A DNA stretch of 64,000 nucleotides, from positions 1 through 64,000 of the forward strand of contig SAUG01000103.1 in the NCBI GenBank assembly GCA_011316305.1. The letters are read 5' to 3'. Below the pieces are notes generated by a model, which had not been told where the DNA came from, searched no databases, and worked only from the letters and a program-made list of their open reading frames with translations. Positions 12,235 to 25,467 of the stretch are shown here, piece after piece; positions within the stretch are counted from its first letter, which is position 1; each line of letters opens with the position of its first letter. The position numbers and the translations under genes are program-made. The stretch is from Rusavskia elegans. Its lineage: Eukaryota > Ascomycota > Lecanoromycetes > Teloschistales > Teloschistaceae.

Positions 12235-12532
12235 GTCCCGACTTGGACCAAACGATCCAGTTCGCTTCCTGCAGTTTAGATGCCGATGAAGCTGTCCTAT
12301 GAAATGACATGACTTGCATGACCGTGTACGATCACACAAGAAAATCGATGATCAGTAAAAGCTTGGTGTCGAGAGCCAGTTGCCTCGTTATGTAACAAAT
12401 CAATTGCAATGTGGGCCACACAGCAACGACCGAGATAGGTCCTATTTAGTACCATCCTATGCCATCACAACGGTCATGGTTCGACTGAAGATAGGCTTGA
12501 ACCTCAGATAGCAGCTGTACTGTAGGTGCTAG
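12235..12532. other. Tail-to-tail intergenic gap
   Basis: This is about 300 bases between the decarboxylase stop and the end of the convergent peptidase remnant. It holds no coding sequence. In particular, the missing C-terminal two thirds of the peptidase cannot be found here in any frame. Confidence 0.6.
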
Positions 12533-13284
12533 TCAATCGTTGAACGAATTCCCAGGTCGAGGTACCGAGTATGGATGGCGAACATGCCATTCCAACTCCA
12601 AGGGGTTCGGGAAAAACGAGCTCCGAAATTTACGCACCAGGATGTCGTAGAACACCTGCTGCTGATCGTCGAATGCCGGGTCTTTCTCCGTATCGGTGAC
12701 TGCGGTAGCGTCATCCGGCTCCGATGTAGAGTTAACGATCGCTTGGATACTTTTGCCATAAGTCAAAATAAAATTGATCCCAGATTCGCCTGGCCCTCCG
12801 CTCTGGAGCCACAAGAGTCCTCCGTACCGAGGGTCGGTTACAGGGACTTTTGCGGGCAGTCGGGCTACCGCTAGCTGGACGCGAGGACCGTCGTCGAGGT
12901 TGGTTTGATTCCAATCCATGGGGACGTCAAGTCTGGCACACTGAAATCCATCGAAGCAGTCATGGTAGTTGAGCTCCATGCTGGGCGCGATTTAGAAGAG
13001 AGGCCGTGGAATTGGACAACCATTATGGCTCGCGCGATGCACCACTTACTTACCTGACTCCATGGTTCATTGTTCTTTGTCATCTGCTTCTGCCGTACGG
13101 GAAGCGTTGTTGGTCTGGAGATGGTCCCACGTCTTCTCGTTTTGGAATCTGCCATATTGCGCGCATCCCATAAGGGCCGCACCCAGCACCTACGGCTAGG
13201 GTGCAAGCTCTTTTTGAAAGTTTTCCAGGGGAGGAGTACGAGAGCATGGGTATTGGAAGGGCTTGAGGCGGGGTTATGATTCAT
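12533..13284 (-). pseudogene. Truncated S33-type tripeptidyl aminopeptidase remnant
   Basis: The minus frame 12979-12533 reads MELNYHDCFDGFQCARLDVPM, then DWNQTNL, then VQLAVARLPAKVP and LLWLQSGGPGESGINF. This is the N-terminal part of a fungal secreted or membrane-anchored S33 alpha/beta hydrolase (tripeptidyl aminopeptidase type) with the oxyanion GGPGxSG motif. After VFYDIL the family match stops (the family continues with DPRGxG) and unrelated residues run to a stop at 12533. A normal member is 500-600 residues, and the nucleophile Ser, Asp and His regions are absent. An upstream exon (13284 down to about 13061) could be spliced via CAG|GTAAGT, with acceptor 12971 giving WSQ-LNYHDC, but it encodes no clear signal peptide. 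A GTGCGT at 12637-12632 may be a relic donor. It is probably a dead fragment at the edge of the transposon block. Confidence 0.7.
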
Positions 13285-13344
13285 GATGATAAGAAAGGGT
13301 ATTGTGGTGAGTCTTTACTGCGATCTGGAGGTGTTCTACAGAGT

Positions 13345-13850
13345 CTAGGGAAGTTGAGATGGATAGAAGCAAAAAAGGAAGGGCGCTACGACTGAGATCA
13401 TCAATGTGCGTCTGCCGAGTCGATAGCAGTGAAGGGCGGACGGCTGGGGAATGTTGAGGTATAGCTCGCTGGCCCCCATTATTACACCTAGGCAACCCTT
13501 CTCATCGCAAGTGCACTGGAAATGCTGCACCATATGCAACTCGGTACTAGGATAGAAGAAGGTAAGAAGGTCGCCCCTATACAAGTCCCTATCCCTCGAT
13601 ACCCGTACTTCCATTATTAACGTCGTACTCGAGGGATGGAGCACAGATGTGGTTAACGTAGAAGAGATCGGAATTGAGGTTGATGTGCAAGCCGTTTGCT
13701 GCCTCAACGGAGGGCCAGGTACGCTGTTTGATAAAGAAGTGGTGGGTAATAGGGGTAAAGACCGAAACGGCCGGAAGGGAGACAAGAGAGGTGGCCTGTT
13801 TGATTGTTGTTTCCCTAGTACTGCAGATCGCGGGAGGGGTAAAGCTAGCT
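13345..13850 (-). pseudogene. Frameshifted SET-like / post-SET protein remnant
   Basis: Two minus-strand frames together match the small fungal SET-like family. In the upstream frame (about 13850-13620) one reads QATSLVSLPAVSVFTPIT, then TWPSVEAANGLHINLNSDLF and YVNHICAPSLEYDV, where NHSCAPS would be normal. A shift near 13,615 moves the match to the other frame: MEVRVSRDRDLYRGDLLTFF, then YPSTELHMVQHFQCTC and CLGVIMGASEL, the post-SET Cys cluster. The usual C-terminal extension after GASEL is missing, and the N-terminus is cut off where AT-rich sequence starts. The Ser-to-Ile change in NHSC, the frameshift and the loss of both ends indicate a pseudogene. The family's substrate is unknown to me. 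Decay may come from transposon insertion plus leakage of RIP into flanking DNA. Confidence 0.75.
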
Positions 13851-13855
13851 AAATA

Positions 13856-14350
13856 CAGGAGACTTATAGTTAGATTATATATAGTCTACTATATAAATAA
13901 ACTATCTATTTCCAATCTATATCTATCTAATAGTTAATACTAAATCTATTTACTATAATATCTGTTTTAATTCGTATCAATATAGTTTAAATCTACGTTA
14001 CAATTAAAGTTTCGTTAATTATATAATTATAAATTGATCGAATAGTTTATCTAATATCTATAGATATTATATATCGAAAATAATTAAAATCGATATATTA
14101 TTTTATTCGATTTTAAATTATTTTAATAGTATTAAAATTAGACGAATAAATAGATTACTAGATTTTATAACAATATAAATTCTATTTTTTAAATCTAATA
14201 AAAGTTTAAATTATATTATTAATGGAAATATTATTATATATTAATTAAAAATACCGAAATATATATAGATTTTTTATCGATAAATAAAAAAATTACGAAT
14301 ATATTAGTTTTCTAATAGATATAAAAATTGAAAAAATATTTATTTATTTT
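13856..14350. repeat. Unclassified AT-rich sequence left of element A
   Basis: This is RIP-like DNA between the SET-like remnant and the first LTR. I see no readable motif, TIR or LTR in it. It may be the older transposon into which element A inserted, since similar T-rich DNA resumes after 25,688. Confidence 0.4.
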
Positions 14351-14355
14351 ATTTT

Positions 14356-14570
14356 TGTAGTAGTTAGAGATCTAAACCACTCGAACGATTTAAAAGATTA
14401 TAGAATATATATCTGGATTATATAGTAATATACGAATTCGGATATTAATTAATCCGATCGCTAATTATAAAAGCGGATATAGAAACGGATATAAATCTAG
14501 CGTAGAGATATTTATATATATAAATACTTTACGTTTCTATAATTATAGAAACTTAGTTTAGAATTCTATA
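14356..14570 (+). repeat. 5' LTR of element A (215 bp)
   Basis: It pairs with 25468-25682 at the same length. The ends TGTAGTAGTTAG..GAATTCTATA are consistent with an original TG..CA. Differences between the pair are mostly C/T and G/A, as expected from independent RIP of the two copies. Confidence 0.85.
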
Positions 14571-17500
14571 CTAATAGTAATAATCTTTTAAACTATAAAC
14601 GATCTAACTTTATTCTATTAATAAAACTCTTCTAAACCGGTTTTACCTATCTTTATAAACGAGATTTTCTAAACTCGAATATAAATTTCTAAATAAAATA
14701 CTTCTTTTATCTTTAGTTCGGCGCTAGTATAGAGCGAATAATAGTATATAATAAAAATATAATTTATTTTAAAATTCGTATAAACTAGAAATTCCGTTAT
14801 AAAATACCTTTAAATAATTTATTTACAGTCTAATTCGCTACTATTTTTACCGTAGAAAAGAATATTTCTAGAAAAGGCGTTAGTTTCGGGAATACTTTAA
14901 ATACTCTCGGAAATAACGATTTTTACGATAGTAATAACGAAGATAGACCTAGTAGTAAACGTAACCGACCTTTTAGTTATTTTTATATAAATCGTAGAAG
15001 CAACTATATTAGCTCCGATTATTATCGTTCCCGTTATAGTAATTCTAATCTAGAGTTACTAGAGCCTTCTAGTAGAAACTTTCATCCGCTATTACGTAAA
15101 TTAATTTCTTCTAATATTTCTAACGTTTCTATAACCTATATAATATAGGACGTCTATAATAAAAAGCTTTTTAACTTTAAAGATTATAAATATAACTACT
15201 ATATCGTCTCTATCTAGTTCTACTGCTATAAATACTACTATTTATCTTATAGTATAACTATCGCGAATCCTGTTTTCTATAGTAGTTAATATTTTATTAA
15301 TAATACTAAGCCGTAGTATATTAAATAGATTTCTAATCTAGATAAAAGCTTTTAGAAATACTTTAAAAAAGCCTTTTTAAAATAATAGAATAAACCGAAT
15401 TTTATAGAAAACGCTTTAGCTACTTAGTATAGATTACTAGCCTAAAATAAAAAATTTAGCGATATTAAAAACTACTATTCTACTTTTATTAAATCGTATA
15501 TAAATATTAAAAATAAATTTAGTAAATATACTACTTTAAGATATTTTATCGATTATCTAAAATCTAATACCTAGATAACTACTAAAAAATATTTCGTTCT
15601 ATAATAATAAAATAGATAACTAGTAAATTTTATAAATATTATAAATATCGTAATAATATTTAAAAAGATTACTACTAAATATTATAGTAATAGTAGTATT
15701 ATAGTTTCTTTAACGGTCGAATAATCTAGTACCGCCGAAATTAATTCTATAGATACTAGTAGTCGAAGCGGCCGCGGCCGAAGCCGAAGTAATTAAAAAA
15801 GAAAAAAGAGATAAAGGAGATTAAATAGTATAAATAAATACTATCATTATAAAAAGCCTAGCTATTATAAAAAAGATTACCGGAATATTTATATTCCGGG
15901 ATATATTCCCGCGGAATAGATTTTTTCTAAAAAAAAAGTCTATTAGCGATAGCTAATAATAGATTATCGGAAAATAAATAGTATCGTATATATCTAGGCG
16001 TATATACAATATCGATAAAAAGCTTTTAATAATAGAAAAATAGCTCGGTCTAGTTAAAGTAAAGATCGAAAAATTAGAAATAATTTCTAAAAGGATACCG
16101 GAAAAGGTTTTAACTACTTTCTATAATATAATACCGTCGCTTAAAAATATATAGGATAGTAAACAACTTTTATATATAAGTCGAATACCAGGCCTTAGTA
16201 GATAGATACGATTTAATCTAGAAATTAGTAAAAATCGTTTCGAAGTTTTCGCTAATTTAGATACTACTAACTATTTTATTACTAGACGTATTATTAACTT
16301 TCTAGAATTAAAACTTTAATAATTATCGGATAGAATACGGTTTAATAGTAATAAAATTATAGATATTTTAGAAGCGACGGAACTTTTATAGTTTTATAAA
16401 ATCTTTTCTACTACTATTTTTTATATAGTATTAGATATAAACTATAATCTAATTTTTAGAAAAAACTTCTAGAAATAGTATAACTTAGTATCTAACTATA
16501 ATATTCTAGAAGTACGAATCTAGAAAGATAGAATTATATATCGGTTATATAGTACCTCGAATATATATTACTTATAACTTTTTAAAAATAATTTAATCGA
16601 ATTTTCCGAAATTAATTTTAAAAGGTTTAAATAATTTATTAGAAAAGGCGTATAGGTCTATCTATATATTATATAAAATATATCTAATTTTCCGAAATAA
16701 TTTAATCCGGTTTAAAAAACGATAGGTTATATAAAACTAGATAGAATTTTCGGCCCGAAATTTCTAAATTATTTTTAAAATAACTTTCTAATAAAACTAC
16801 TATCGGAAAGACTATTAGATTATATAATTAAAACTAGTAATACTCGACCTATTAATCGAACTTATTATAGTTTATTTTTTAAATAAAATAAAGAATAGAA
16901 GTATTAAATTAAATATTTTACCGAACGAGGATTAATTCGACTAAATTAATTCTTTTAAAACGCGCCTATTTTTTTCGCTATAAAAAAGGATAGTAGCTAG
17001 TATATATATATCGACTATCGGGGCCTTAATAGTATAACTATAAAAAATAGGTATTTATTATCTAAAATTAAAAATTATCTAGATACTATCGTTATAGCGA
17101 AGTATTTTAATAAAATTAATTTAATAAGTAGTTACTAGCAGATTAATATTATTAAAAAAGATCGTACGAAGACGGCTTTTAATACTAAAACTAGTAAATA
17201 TAAATTTTTAATTATACTATTTAGATTAACGAATATACCTATAATATTTTAACCTATAATAAATAATATATTTAGACCGTTTTTCGACGATTTTATAGTT
17301 ATTTATCTCGATAATATTTTAATTTATTCGAAGAATAAAGAGGAGTACCTATAGTATATTAAAGCTATTATAAAAGTATTCGAAAAGAACTAACTATTTA
17401 CAAAATCTTCGAAGTATTTATTTTTCTAGAAATATATTAAATTCTATAGATATATTATTAATAATAGAAAAGTCCGTATAGATATAACGAAGGTAAAAGC

Positions 17501-20500
17501 TATTAAAGACTAGCCGGCGCTATAAACGGTATATAATATATAGTCCTTTTTAGAATTATATATCTATTATCGGAAATTTATAAAAGATTTCGCCTTAAAA
17601 TATAGGCCTCTCTATAAGTTAATCTAGGATTTAAAAGGTAAAAAATATAAACTAATCCGAATAAATTTTTAAACTTAAAATATATACGAACTAATTAAAA
17701 ACGTTATAATAAATAATAAAATATTTATTTAACTCGATATAATTCTATCTTTTATTATCGAAACGGATACTTCCGATTTTAAATAAAACGCTATTCTCTA
17801 TTAAATTAATACCGATAGTATTAAATATCCTATTATTTTCGAAAATAAGATATTTATATCTATAGAACGTAACTATACTATCTATAAATAAGAGCTTTTT
17901 ACTATTAAGAAATCTCTACAGCGATAGCGCTACTATATTAAAAACGGAATAACTATAACTATTAAAACAAATTATATAGATTTATAATATTTTAATACTA
18001 CTACTAAATCTTCTAGAAGACTCGCTCGCTAGTTTATAGAATTTAAAAAATATAAATTCGATATTAAATATAAACCGGATAGTAAAATAATAGTAGCAGA
18101 TATACTAAACCGAAAAGGAAATTTCTAGCTATTTACTAATAAAGTTAATAATCGTACGATTTTATTTAATAATACTATTAGAATTTATATAGAATCCGGA
18201 ACCCTATTTAATAATCCGAAAATAAAAATTATTTTAGAAAAATATAAATACTATTTCCGAGTTAAAAATAATATAATATAGTACCGGGACTCGCTTTAAA
18301 ATAGTTAGATATCCTATATTCTAGTATAGGCTTGTACGATTTTTCTAGACTATATCTATAAATAATATAGTTACTATTCGTACGAGATAATAATAGATAT
18401 TATTTATATAAAATAGTAGTAACCCGAGATAAAAAAAGATATTAAATATTATATTAAATACTATTCCGAATATCAGCTTACTACTATCTTTCGCAATATT
18501 AAATAGAATATAATATATCTTTCTAGTATCTAGAAAGATAAATTAAATCCTTTTAAATACTAGAAATTCGATCTTATCGGTCCTTTACTAAAAACTAACT
18601 AGGGTAATAAATAGATTATAACTACGATCAATTATATTACTAGATAGCCTATAATTTAATTACTTCTAAATATAATAGTAGAGGTACTAGCCGAATTTAT
18701 TATCTATCGGATTTACTATAATTACAGCTTTCCGAAAGAAATTATTACTAATCGAGGTATAAACCTTTAAGTTCTAGCTATAAATAAAATATACCGTCTA
18801 CTAGAAATTAAGTATCGAGATACGACGCTTTATTACCTATAAATAAATAGCGCTATTAAAAAGTTTAACGGAGTTTTTAGGAAAATATTTACTAAATACT
18901 ATATCGGATAGCCGAAAAAAACTTAGAATCTTTATTTAAATTAAATTCTATTTACTACGTATATTTATATATATACGACTACTAGATTTTTATCTTTCTA
19001 TTTACTTTATAGTATTAACCCGATACTACCGACTAATACTTCTAGCCTTTTTCCGGAAAAATATAATAAAAAAATTGATTCTATACCGTTTCTTTCGCGC
19101 GATTAAACTAAGATATTTAAAGATATAATAATATAAATAAAAATAAATAAAAAGATATAAAACGCGAAAGTAAAAGATAATATTTTTATTAAAAGAAATA
19201 TAGTTTTAATTAGAACTAAGTAATTTTAAAAATATAAAATTTACTAGTATAGTCTATATAAGGTTATTTAAACTAAAATCTTAAATATTTATATTTTAAA
19301 ACCTTTTAGTAAATTCGCTAATAAATTTCTAATTAATAGAAATTATATAAAAAAAATACCTTATAGAAAGAAATATTACTATTAAATAGAAAATACTTTA
19401 TAGGCGTAGAAAACTAAAAAAAGTTATTATAAAACAGCCTTCGCTAAACGAAAAACGTAAATAAAAAAGATTTCGTAAACTAAAACTAGTAAAAAACCTA
19501 GATAATAATTATTAACCTAAATTTAGGCCTATACCTAAAAATAATCTCTATAAAAAAAACGATAATAAAATATAAACTTTTAGAAAAAAAAGAAATTAAT
19601 TAGATTTTTACTTTTTTTTTTAATTTTATATATTTATATATATTAAAATATTAGTTAATTCTAATTTAGATATAATATCTTTATTTTTTATTTAATTTAA
19701 AAAAAAGACGTTTTCGTTAATTTCCCGTAGAATAAAGAGTAAATAAATATATAAATAATTCTAAGACGATATTAAAAGCGGAACTTTTTACTAGTTTATA
19801 AAATTATATTTAATAAAGATTTAATAGTAATTTTAGATACGGTCTTTTATCCTAAAATATATATAATATATATTCGTTAGACCGGAAAAGTTTAAATTAA
19901 AAGTTTAAAAAATTAGACCCTTTTATATTTTAGTATAAAGCTAAAATATAATAAAACCGCCTTTTATAATATAACTATTATACTTTAAATATAGCTACGC
20001 CGAAGTCTAAATAAATATTTACTATTTCTTAGTCTTAGTATATTTATCGCTTTCGACGAGGTCGAAGTACTCGTTTAGGACTAGAGTAATTTTTATTAAT
20101 AAAGTCGAGGTTTTTATATTCGCGTTTTCTCTCGTTTTAGAACCGATCTATTTAATATTAAACTGCTATATACTATATCTTAAAGGTATATATATAGCGA
20201 ATCTTATAGTAAACCGCGCAGGCGTTAATAAAAGCGGCTAGTAAAAGTAGTATACTTCCTAGGTCCGAAGATATAGAAAAGAAAGGAAATAATTTCTAAA
20301 AAGGTTCGGAACTAAATTAAAATTCTAATTATATACGATTAGTATCCGATAAAAATATATAGTTAAACTAATTTATAGTCCTTAATATATATAATAGAAA
20401 TCTAGCTAATAGACGACTACTAGCTTCTCCTTTTTTAATTATATTCGTTAATAAAGTCTCGGTTTAAATTATAGAAAGTTTATCTTTATATCTAGATTTA

Positions 20501-21117
20501 TTAGAATTATTAATAGTAGACTAGAAAGATAAAGCTAGAAGATTAAAATCCCTATTACTCTATAGGGAATCGGGCGGAAAAATATTACGGTCTATAATTC
20601 GTTTCGATAATAATCGATACAGCCGTAGCGGAATAGAAAGAAGCGGTATAGAATTATCGCCTATACGGTTTCTAGCTTTTATACCCGCTCGTTTTCTAGA
20701 AGATTACGGGATTTATATCTATAATAGAAATTTTATACCGACTATAGATTATAATCTATATAGAGATAAATATAGATATTTACTTTAGCGGTTCTTTTAT
20801 AAATAGTTACTATATATACTTCCGAATTTCTATCGTATATTTACGTAGTATATAAAAAGACGGGTAATATCGCTAGTATAAAGGCTATAAAATTTATTTA
20901 TTTAAATCCTATATAGCTGGAATAAAATTAGTTACTCGAAAGAAAATAGATCGTATATATCTAAAAAACGACTTATTTATATAAAAATAGTATTAAGTTT
21001 TTATAGATATATAATCTAGATAAATCGACTAAATTTACCGAAGTATTCTATATAAATTTTAATATTTTATATCAGCGAATTCTAAAATGGATTTTCAGAT
21101 TAGACCGGCTGACAGCC

Positions 21118-21527
21118 TATAACGTCCCTATATATCAAAGGGCGTTACGCTCGAGCCTAGCTATAGCCGTAGACGTAGTCCGAGCTACTAAATAGTAAAG
21201 AAGTCCTAGTATAGGTTATTATAACTAATTCTATATACCTATAGAGGTACGGTTATAATATTACGAGGTATTTTTATTACGAGGTAATTAAGAAGAAAAT
21301 AGTAGAGACGTATTTAATAATTATATTAACGACTAATAAAAGAAACTATCTATAGAAATAATAAGCGATATATATAGTAAAAGTAGCCGTAAAGGCCGAT
21401 AGATAACCGTCTACTAAAAATCCTATTAAAAAGGGCGGCTATATCGGCTATAGATAGCTATAGATAATTAGGCTCGTTTATTTAACTAATCTTTCTATAG
21501 AACTTCTATAGAATCTCGGACGTAATA
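21118..21527 (-). repeat. LTR of element B (410 bp, left)
   Basis: It starts TATAACGTCC, preceded by the TSD copy CAGCC. It ends GTAATA, where the right LTR keeps GTAACA. Its length is identical to the right LTR and to both LTRs of element C. Confidence 0.88.
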
Positions 21528-23995
21528 CGGCCCCCCCTATATCGCTTTTTACCTAGTATATAATCTCTCTATAGAATATAAAAAGAGTATTTTTCTTTTT
21601 TTTCTTTTTTCTTTTCTATTTTATCTTTTCGATATCTTTACGATATATTTTCGGCGAGGAAACCGGTTAAAATCCTTTCGTCGTATTTAGTTAAAAGGAA
21701 TCGTAATATCTTTTCCTTATTTTCTATATACCCGTAATCCTTTAAAAAAATATAAAGTCGAGGTTAGTAGTAATATTTATAGTAAATATACTCGGGTTTA
21801 GAAATCGTATAATCTTTTAATATCTAATACTACCTATATATTATTCTTTTATTTCTTTTATTTTATTAACTTTTACAGGGAAACGTCTTAAAGATAAAAA
21901 AAAATAAACTCTATTCTAATATTACTAGTATTTTTAATAAATATTCCGAAGCTTATTATCGTATCGAGTTTTTCCTTAATTCTAAAAAGGAAATTCGTAA
22001 TAAACGTTTAGCCTAAGAGTCGGATCTCCGCTAGCTTCTTAATAAATAAAAGCGTTTTATTATTTATTATCGCGCTTTAAATAAATATAAAAGTAATCTT
22101 ATTATTTAGGAGTAATACGTTTTATTTTATTTTAACGAGTTTAATAATCCGGTCGCGTTCTATTCCTCTATTAGTTTTATACCAGCTGTATAAAAGGCTT
22201 CCGTTAAATTAGTATCTGGTTTTAATTCGGATAATTTAGATTAGTTTTTAAAAGATTTTAACTTCTTTTAACCTATAGAGAGCGTAGGTATCTAAAGAAG
22301 GTCTAATTAAAAATTTCTTTACCTTTACTTTTATAAAGCTTATATATCTATATTATAAGTTATTTTCGGTTCCTCTAATAGCTTTACTAAATTCTATTTT
22401 TTAGTAACTATTTTATCCTATAATAATAAAGACGGATACTAATCGAACTCTTTATCTCTAGATTATACGCTAAGTACCGGGTCCGGTATTTCTTTATTCT
22501 AGTCTATTTAGTTTAGTTCGTAGTATTCGATTTTATCTATAGCTTTAATTATACTCTAGTATACTTTCTATACGTAGTTTATCTAAAGCTATTAAATTAT
22601 TTCCCTACTTTTATTATATTTCTTAGTAAATTATTAGAGGAAATAGTAATACTCTTTTTAAATCTTTATATCCCAAACTTTTCCGCCTTTCTTAAAACTT
22701 TTATCTAATTCGACAATATCGTCGTAATTCGTTGATAAAACGTCGTCTATTTCGGTGCTTTTTTCTATAGGTTTTCCCGAGATCGATTCTTTCTATTCGT
22801 TTCCTAAAATAATATAATTCCTCTAACTTTCGATAATAGTAAAGTTTGTTATTCTAATTAATCTATTTTTTATCTTAACTTCGATATTAAGGATTCTTTT
22901 ATCTTTAGTTATTTATCTATAGAGATATCCTTTAATTATATTATAGAATCCCTTTATAACTTTATTATCTTTTTTTCTATTTATAAAGGCTATTATTTAT
23001 TAACCTCCGATTTTAACTTTAAATACTACTATAAAGGGTTTTTCGGTTTTATATAATTTAAAATCGATTATCGGCTTTACCTTCCGTATCTTTTTTGGTT
23101 TTCTAAAATAATATCCTATCTCCGTCTTATCCGATAGATAGATAGGGTAAGTATTATTATAGTAGACTAACCAGCTCTTTACTATATATTTATAGAATAA
23201 TTCCTCTATTACTTTAAAAAAGTATTTAGTTACCTCGGTTATTTTTTTAATTAGGTAATTCCTTTTAAGGTATCCTATTTTTCTATATAAGTAATAAGCT
23301 TTAATTTTTAATCTTCTAGTTTCGGTAGTATCGAATTTTATCAGATTTCCTCTAGATTTTCTTTTAGTAGGTCCTATCTTATTAAACGTCTATTTATCTA
23401 AGTATATTTTATATTATCTAGCGTCGATTCTTATCGTAAACTCGATAAAATTTACTAACGAATCTAGTTCTTCGATTACGGCTATAACTTTCTTAACTTT
23501 TATCTAAAGTCCTTTATAGAAGTAAACTTTTAAAGCTAAACCTTTCTAGTCTATTTTATAAGCTAATATTTTAAACTAAATAGCGTAGATAGCTACTAAC
23601 TTCTACTATTTTAGAACTATTAGTTTCCTTTCTATTACCCTATCTTTATTATTATCTCCGAAGGTTTCTTTTATAGCCGTAATAAGATTACCGAAGGTAT
23701 AGAAAATCTATAATATTTTATCTTCTTTCTATCTTTCTAGGTTATCGAAATAATCTTCTACTTAAGGCTATACCTAATTAAGGGCAGCCTTTTCTAAATA
23801 TAATATTATAAATAAAACCTTAACTATTTTATTCGGAAACTGGTTTATATATAATATAAAGTAGATATTTATTTAAATAATCTATAGCTTTAAAGATCCT
23901 TTATTTCCTTTATAGATATTTAGTATTACTACTTTAATAGTATCGCTTTAATCTATAGGTCGGGATAATAAGACTAATATAGTAAATTATTAAAA

Positions 23996-24405
23996 TATAA
24001 TATTTCTATATATTAGAAGGCGTTATACTCGAGCCTAGCTATAGCTATAGATATAGTCCGAGCTACTAAATAGTAAAGGAGTTCTAGTATAGATTATTAT
24101 AACTAATCCTATATACCCGTAGAGGTACGGTTACGATATTACGAGGTATCTTCGTTATAAAGTAATTAAGAAGAGAATAGTAGAGATATATTTAATAATT
24201 ATATTAATAACTAACGAGAGAAACTATCTATAGAAGTAATAAGCGATATATATAGTAAGAGTAGCTATAAAGGCCGACGGGTAGCCGTCTACTAAAAGTC
24301 CTATTAGGAGGAACGGCTATATCGGCTATAGGCGGCTATAGATAATTAGGCTCGCTTATTTAACCAATCCTTCTATAGAACCTCTGTGGAATCTCGGACG
24401 TAACA
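23996..24405 (-). repeat. LTR of element B (410 bp, right)
   Basis: It starts TATAATATTT (mutated from TATAACGTCT) and ends GTAACA, followed by the TSD copy CAGTC. Confidence 0.88.
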
Positions 24406-24792
24406 CAGTCATTTCAATCTAAATAATCTAAAAATCCAAATAATCCAAAAATTTAAAAAATAGATTTTCGATAGATTAGAGCTCTAATAGTATCTATAGT
24501 ACGAATATCTATTTAGTAAATAGTCTAAAATAGAATCTATATATAAGCTAAAAATAAACCTATATAACCTAAATCGAAAATAAAGTTTAGCGGCCGCCGC
24601 TAAAAGCGGGAATAACGGTAGTCGAATATCTATTTAATAAACTACGCTAGACCTAATCTAGTTAGATTCTAGTAAAGAAATCTAATATTTTCGATCTAGA
24701 CGAAGCTAGTCTAATAGTATATATAGGCGTATATAGGCCTACTAACTAATAAAGATTTAAATAAATTTAAAATCGAATCTCTAAATCTTTTT

Positions 24793-24948
24793 AGTCGGTT
24801 TTAGCCGTTTTAGCCGTCTTAGCCGTCTTAGCCGCGTAGCTACGCAGCTTCGGGTATACCCGAGACCGGCTAATAAGCCGTTTATAAGTCGCTCTCAGCC
24901 GTACCGGCTAAGAACCGGCTAAGACGGCTAAAACGGCTAAAATCGACT
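24793..24948. repeat. Fold-back inverted repeat of TTTAGCCG units
   Basis: The left arm (24793 to about 24826) and right arm (about 24915-24948) are reverse complements over about 34 bases with one mismatch. Both are built from a repeated TTTTAGCCG/TCTTAGCCG unit. The loop holds two further perfect palindromes, GCGTAGCTACGC and TCGGGTATACCCGA. It could form a cruciform or a long hairpin RNA. It sits in the 3' non-coding part of element A and is GC-richer than its surroundings. Its origin (MITE-like insert or part of A) is not clear. Confidence 0.75.
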
Positions 24949-25467
24949 TTAAACCGATTTTAGGAAATATTGATATAGCGCCGGAAATTATTAGGAAGGT
25001 AACGTTTTCCGAAATAAATTAACGGAACTACTAATATAAGCGATATTTCTATTAAATAGCCTAATTTATAGTATCTATTACTATATAAAGATGATAATTA
25101 CCTCTATAAATAATAATTACTACTTTATTAACTCGCTATCTATTATTCTATAAGGATTTTATAATAATTCAAACCGCCGCCGGATTAGGTACGATATATT
25201 ATAATAGTTATTATTACTATTATTAGAACAGATAATCGATAATATTATTAAAAAGAAAAGCTCCGAAAATTAAAAAGTTCGAGGTTATAGTAGTCGATAG
25301 CGAGTTCCCGCTAATATATTTATTTACTTCTATATAAATCGTATAAAGATAAACTCGTATTCTTTATATTACTTTATTTATTATTACTAGTTATAGTTTT
25401 ATTTCTATTACTATTTAGCTTTAGAAAATACTTACTTCCTCCTATATTTTATTTAGAAACGGGAGAG

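Larger units (their letters stand above)
21118..24405 (-). mobile_element. Element B: gag-only LTR element nested in A
   Basis: This 3,288-bp element has 410-bp LTRs (21118-21527, 23996-24405) ending ..GGACGTAACA and a 5-bp TSD CAGCC/CAGTC (21113-21117, 24406-24410). The internal region is only 2,468 bp. On the minus strand it reads as a Gypsy-type gag: VEDYFDN, then KEDKI, FYTFGNLITAIKETFGDNN (about 23,770-23,650), and further on a decayed zinc knuckle YYLYRKIGYLKRNY (about 23,300-23,255, Cys and His now Tyr). A roughly 150-residue tail follows with no protease, RT or integrase. This fits the non-autonomous terminal-repeat-with-gag (TR-GAG) class. The minus orientation is opposite to host element A, so A must be older. 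Confidence 0.82.

Noticed and set aside
12871..13284. 137-codon minus-strand frame as a complete protein
   Set aside because: Its second half runs through the likely 90-nt intron and the peptidase exon in the wrong frame. At most its first ~74 codons are an upstream exon of the S33 remnant.
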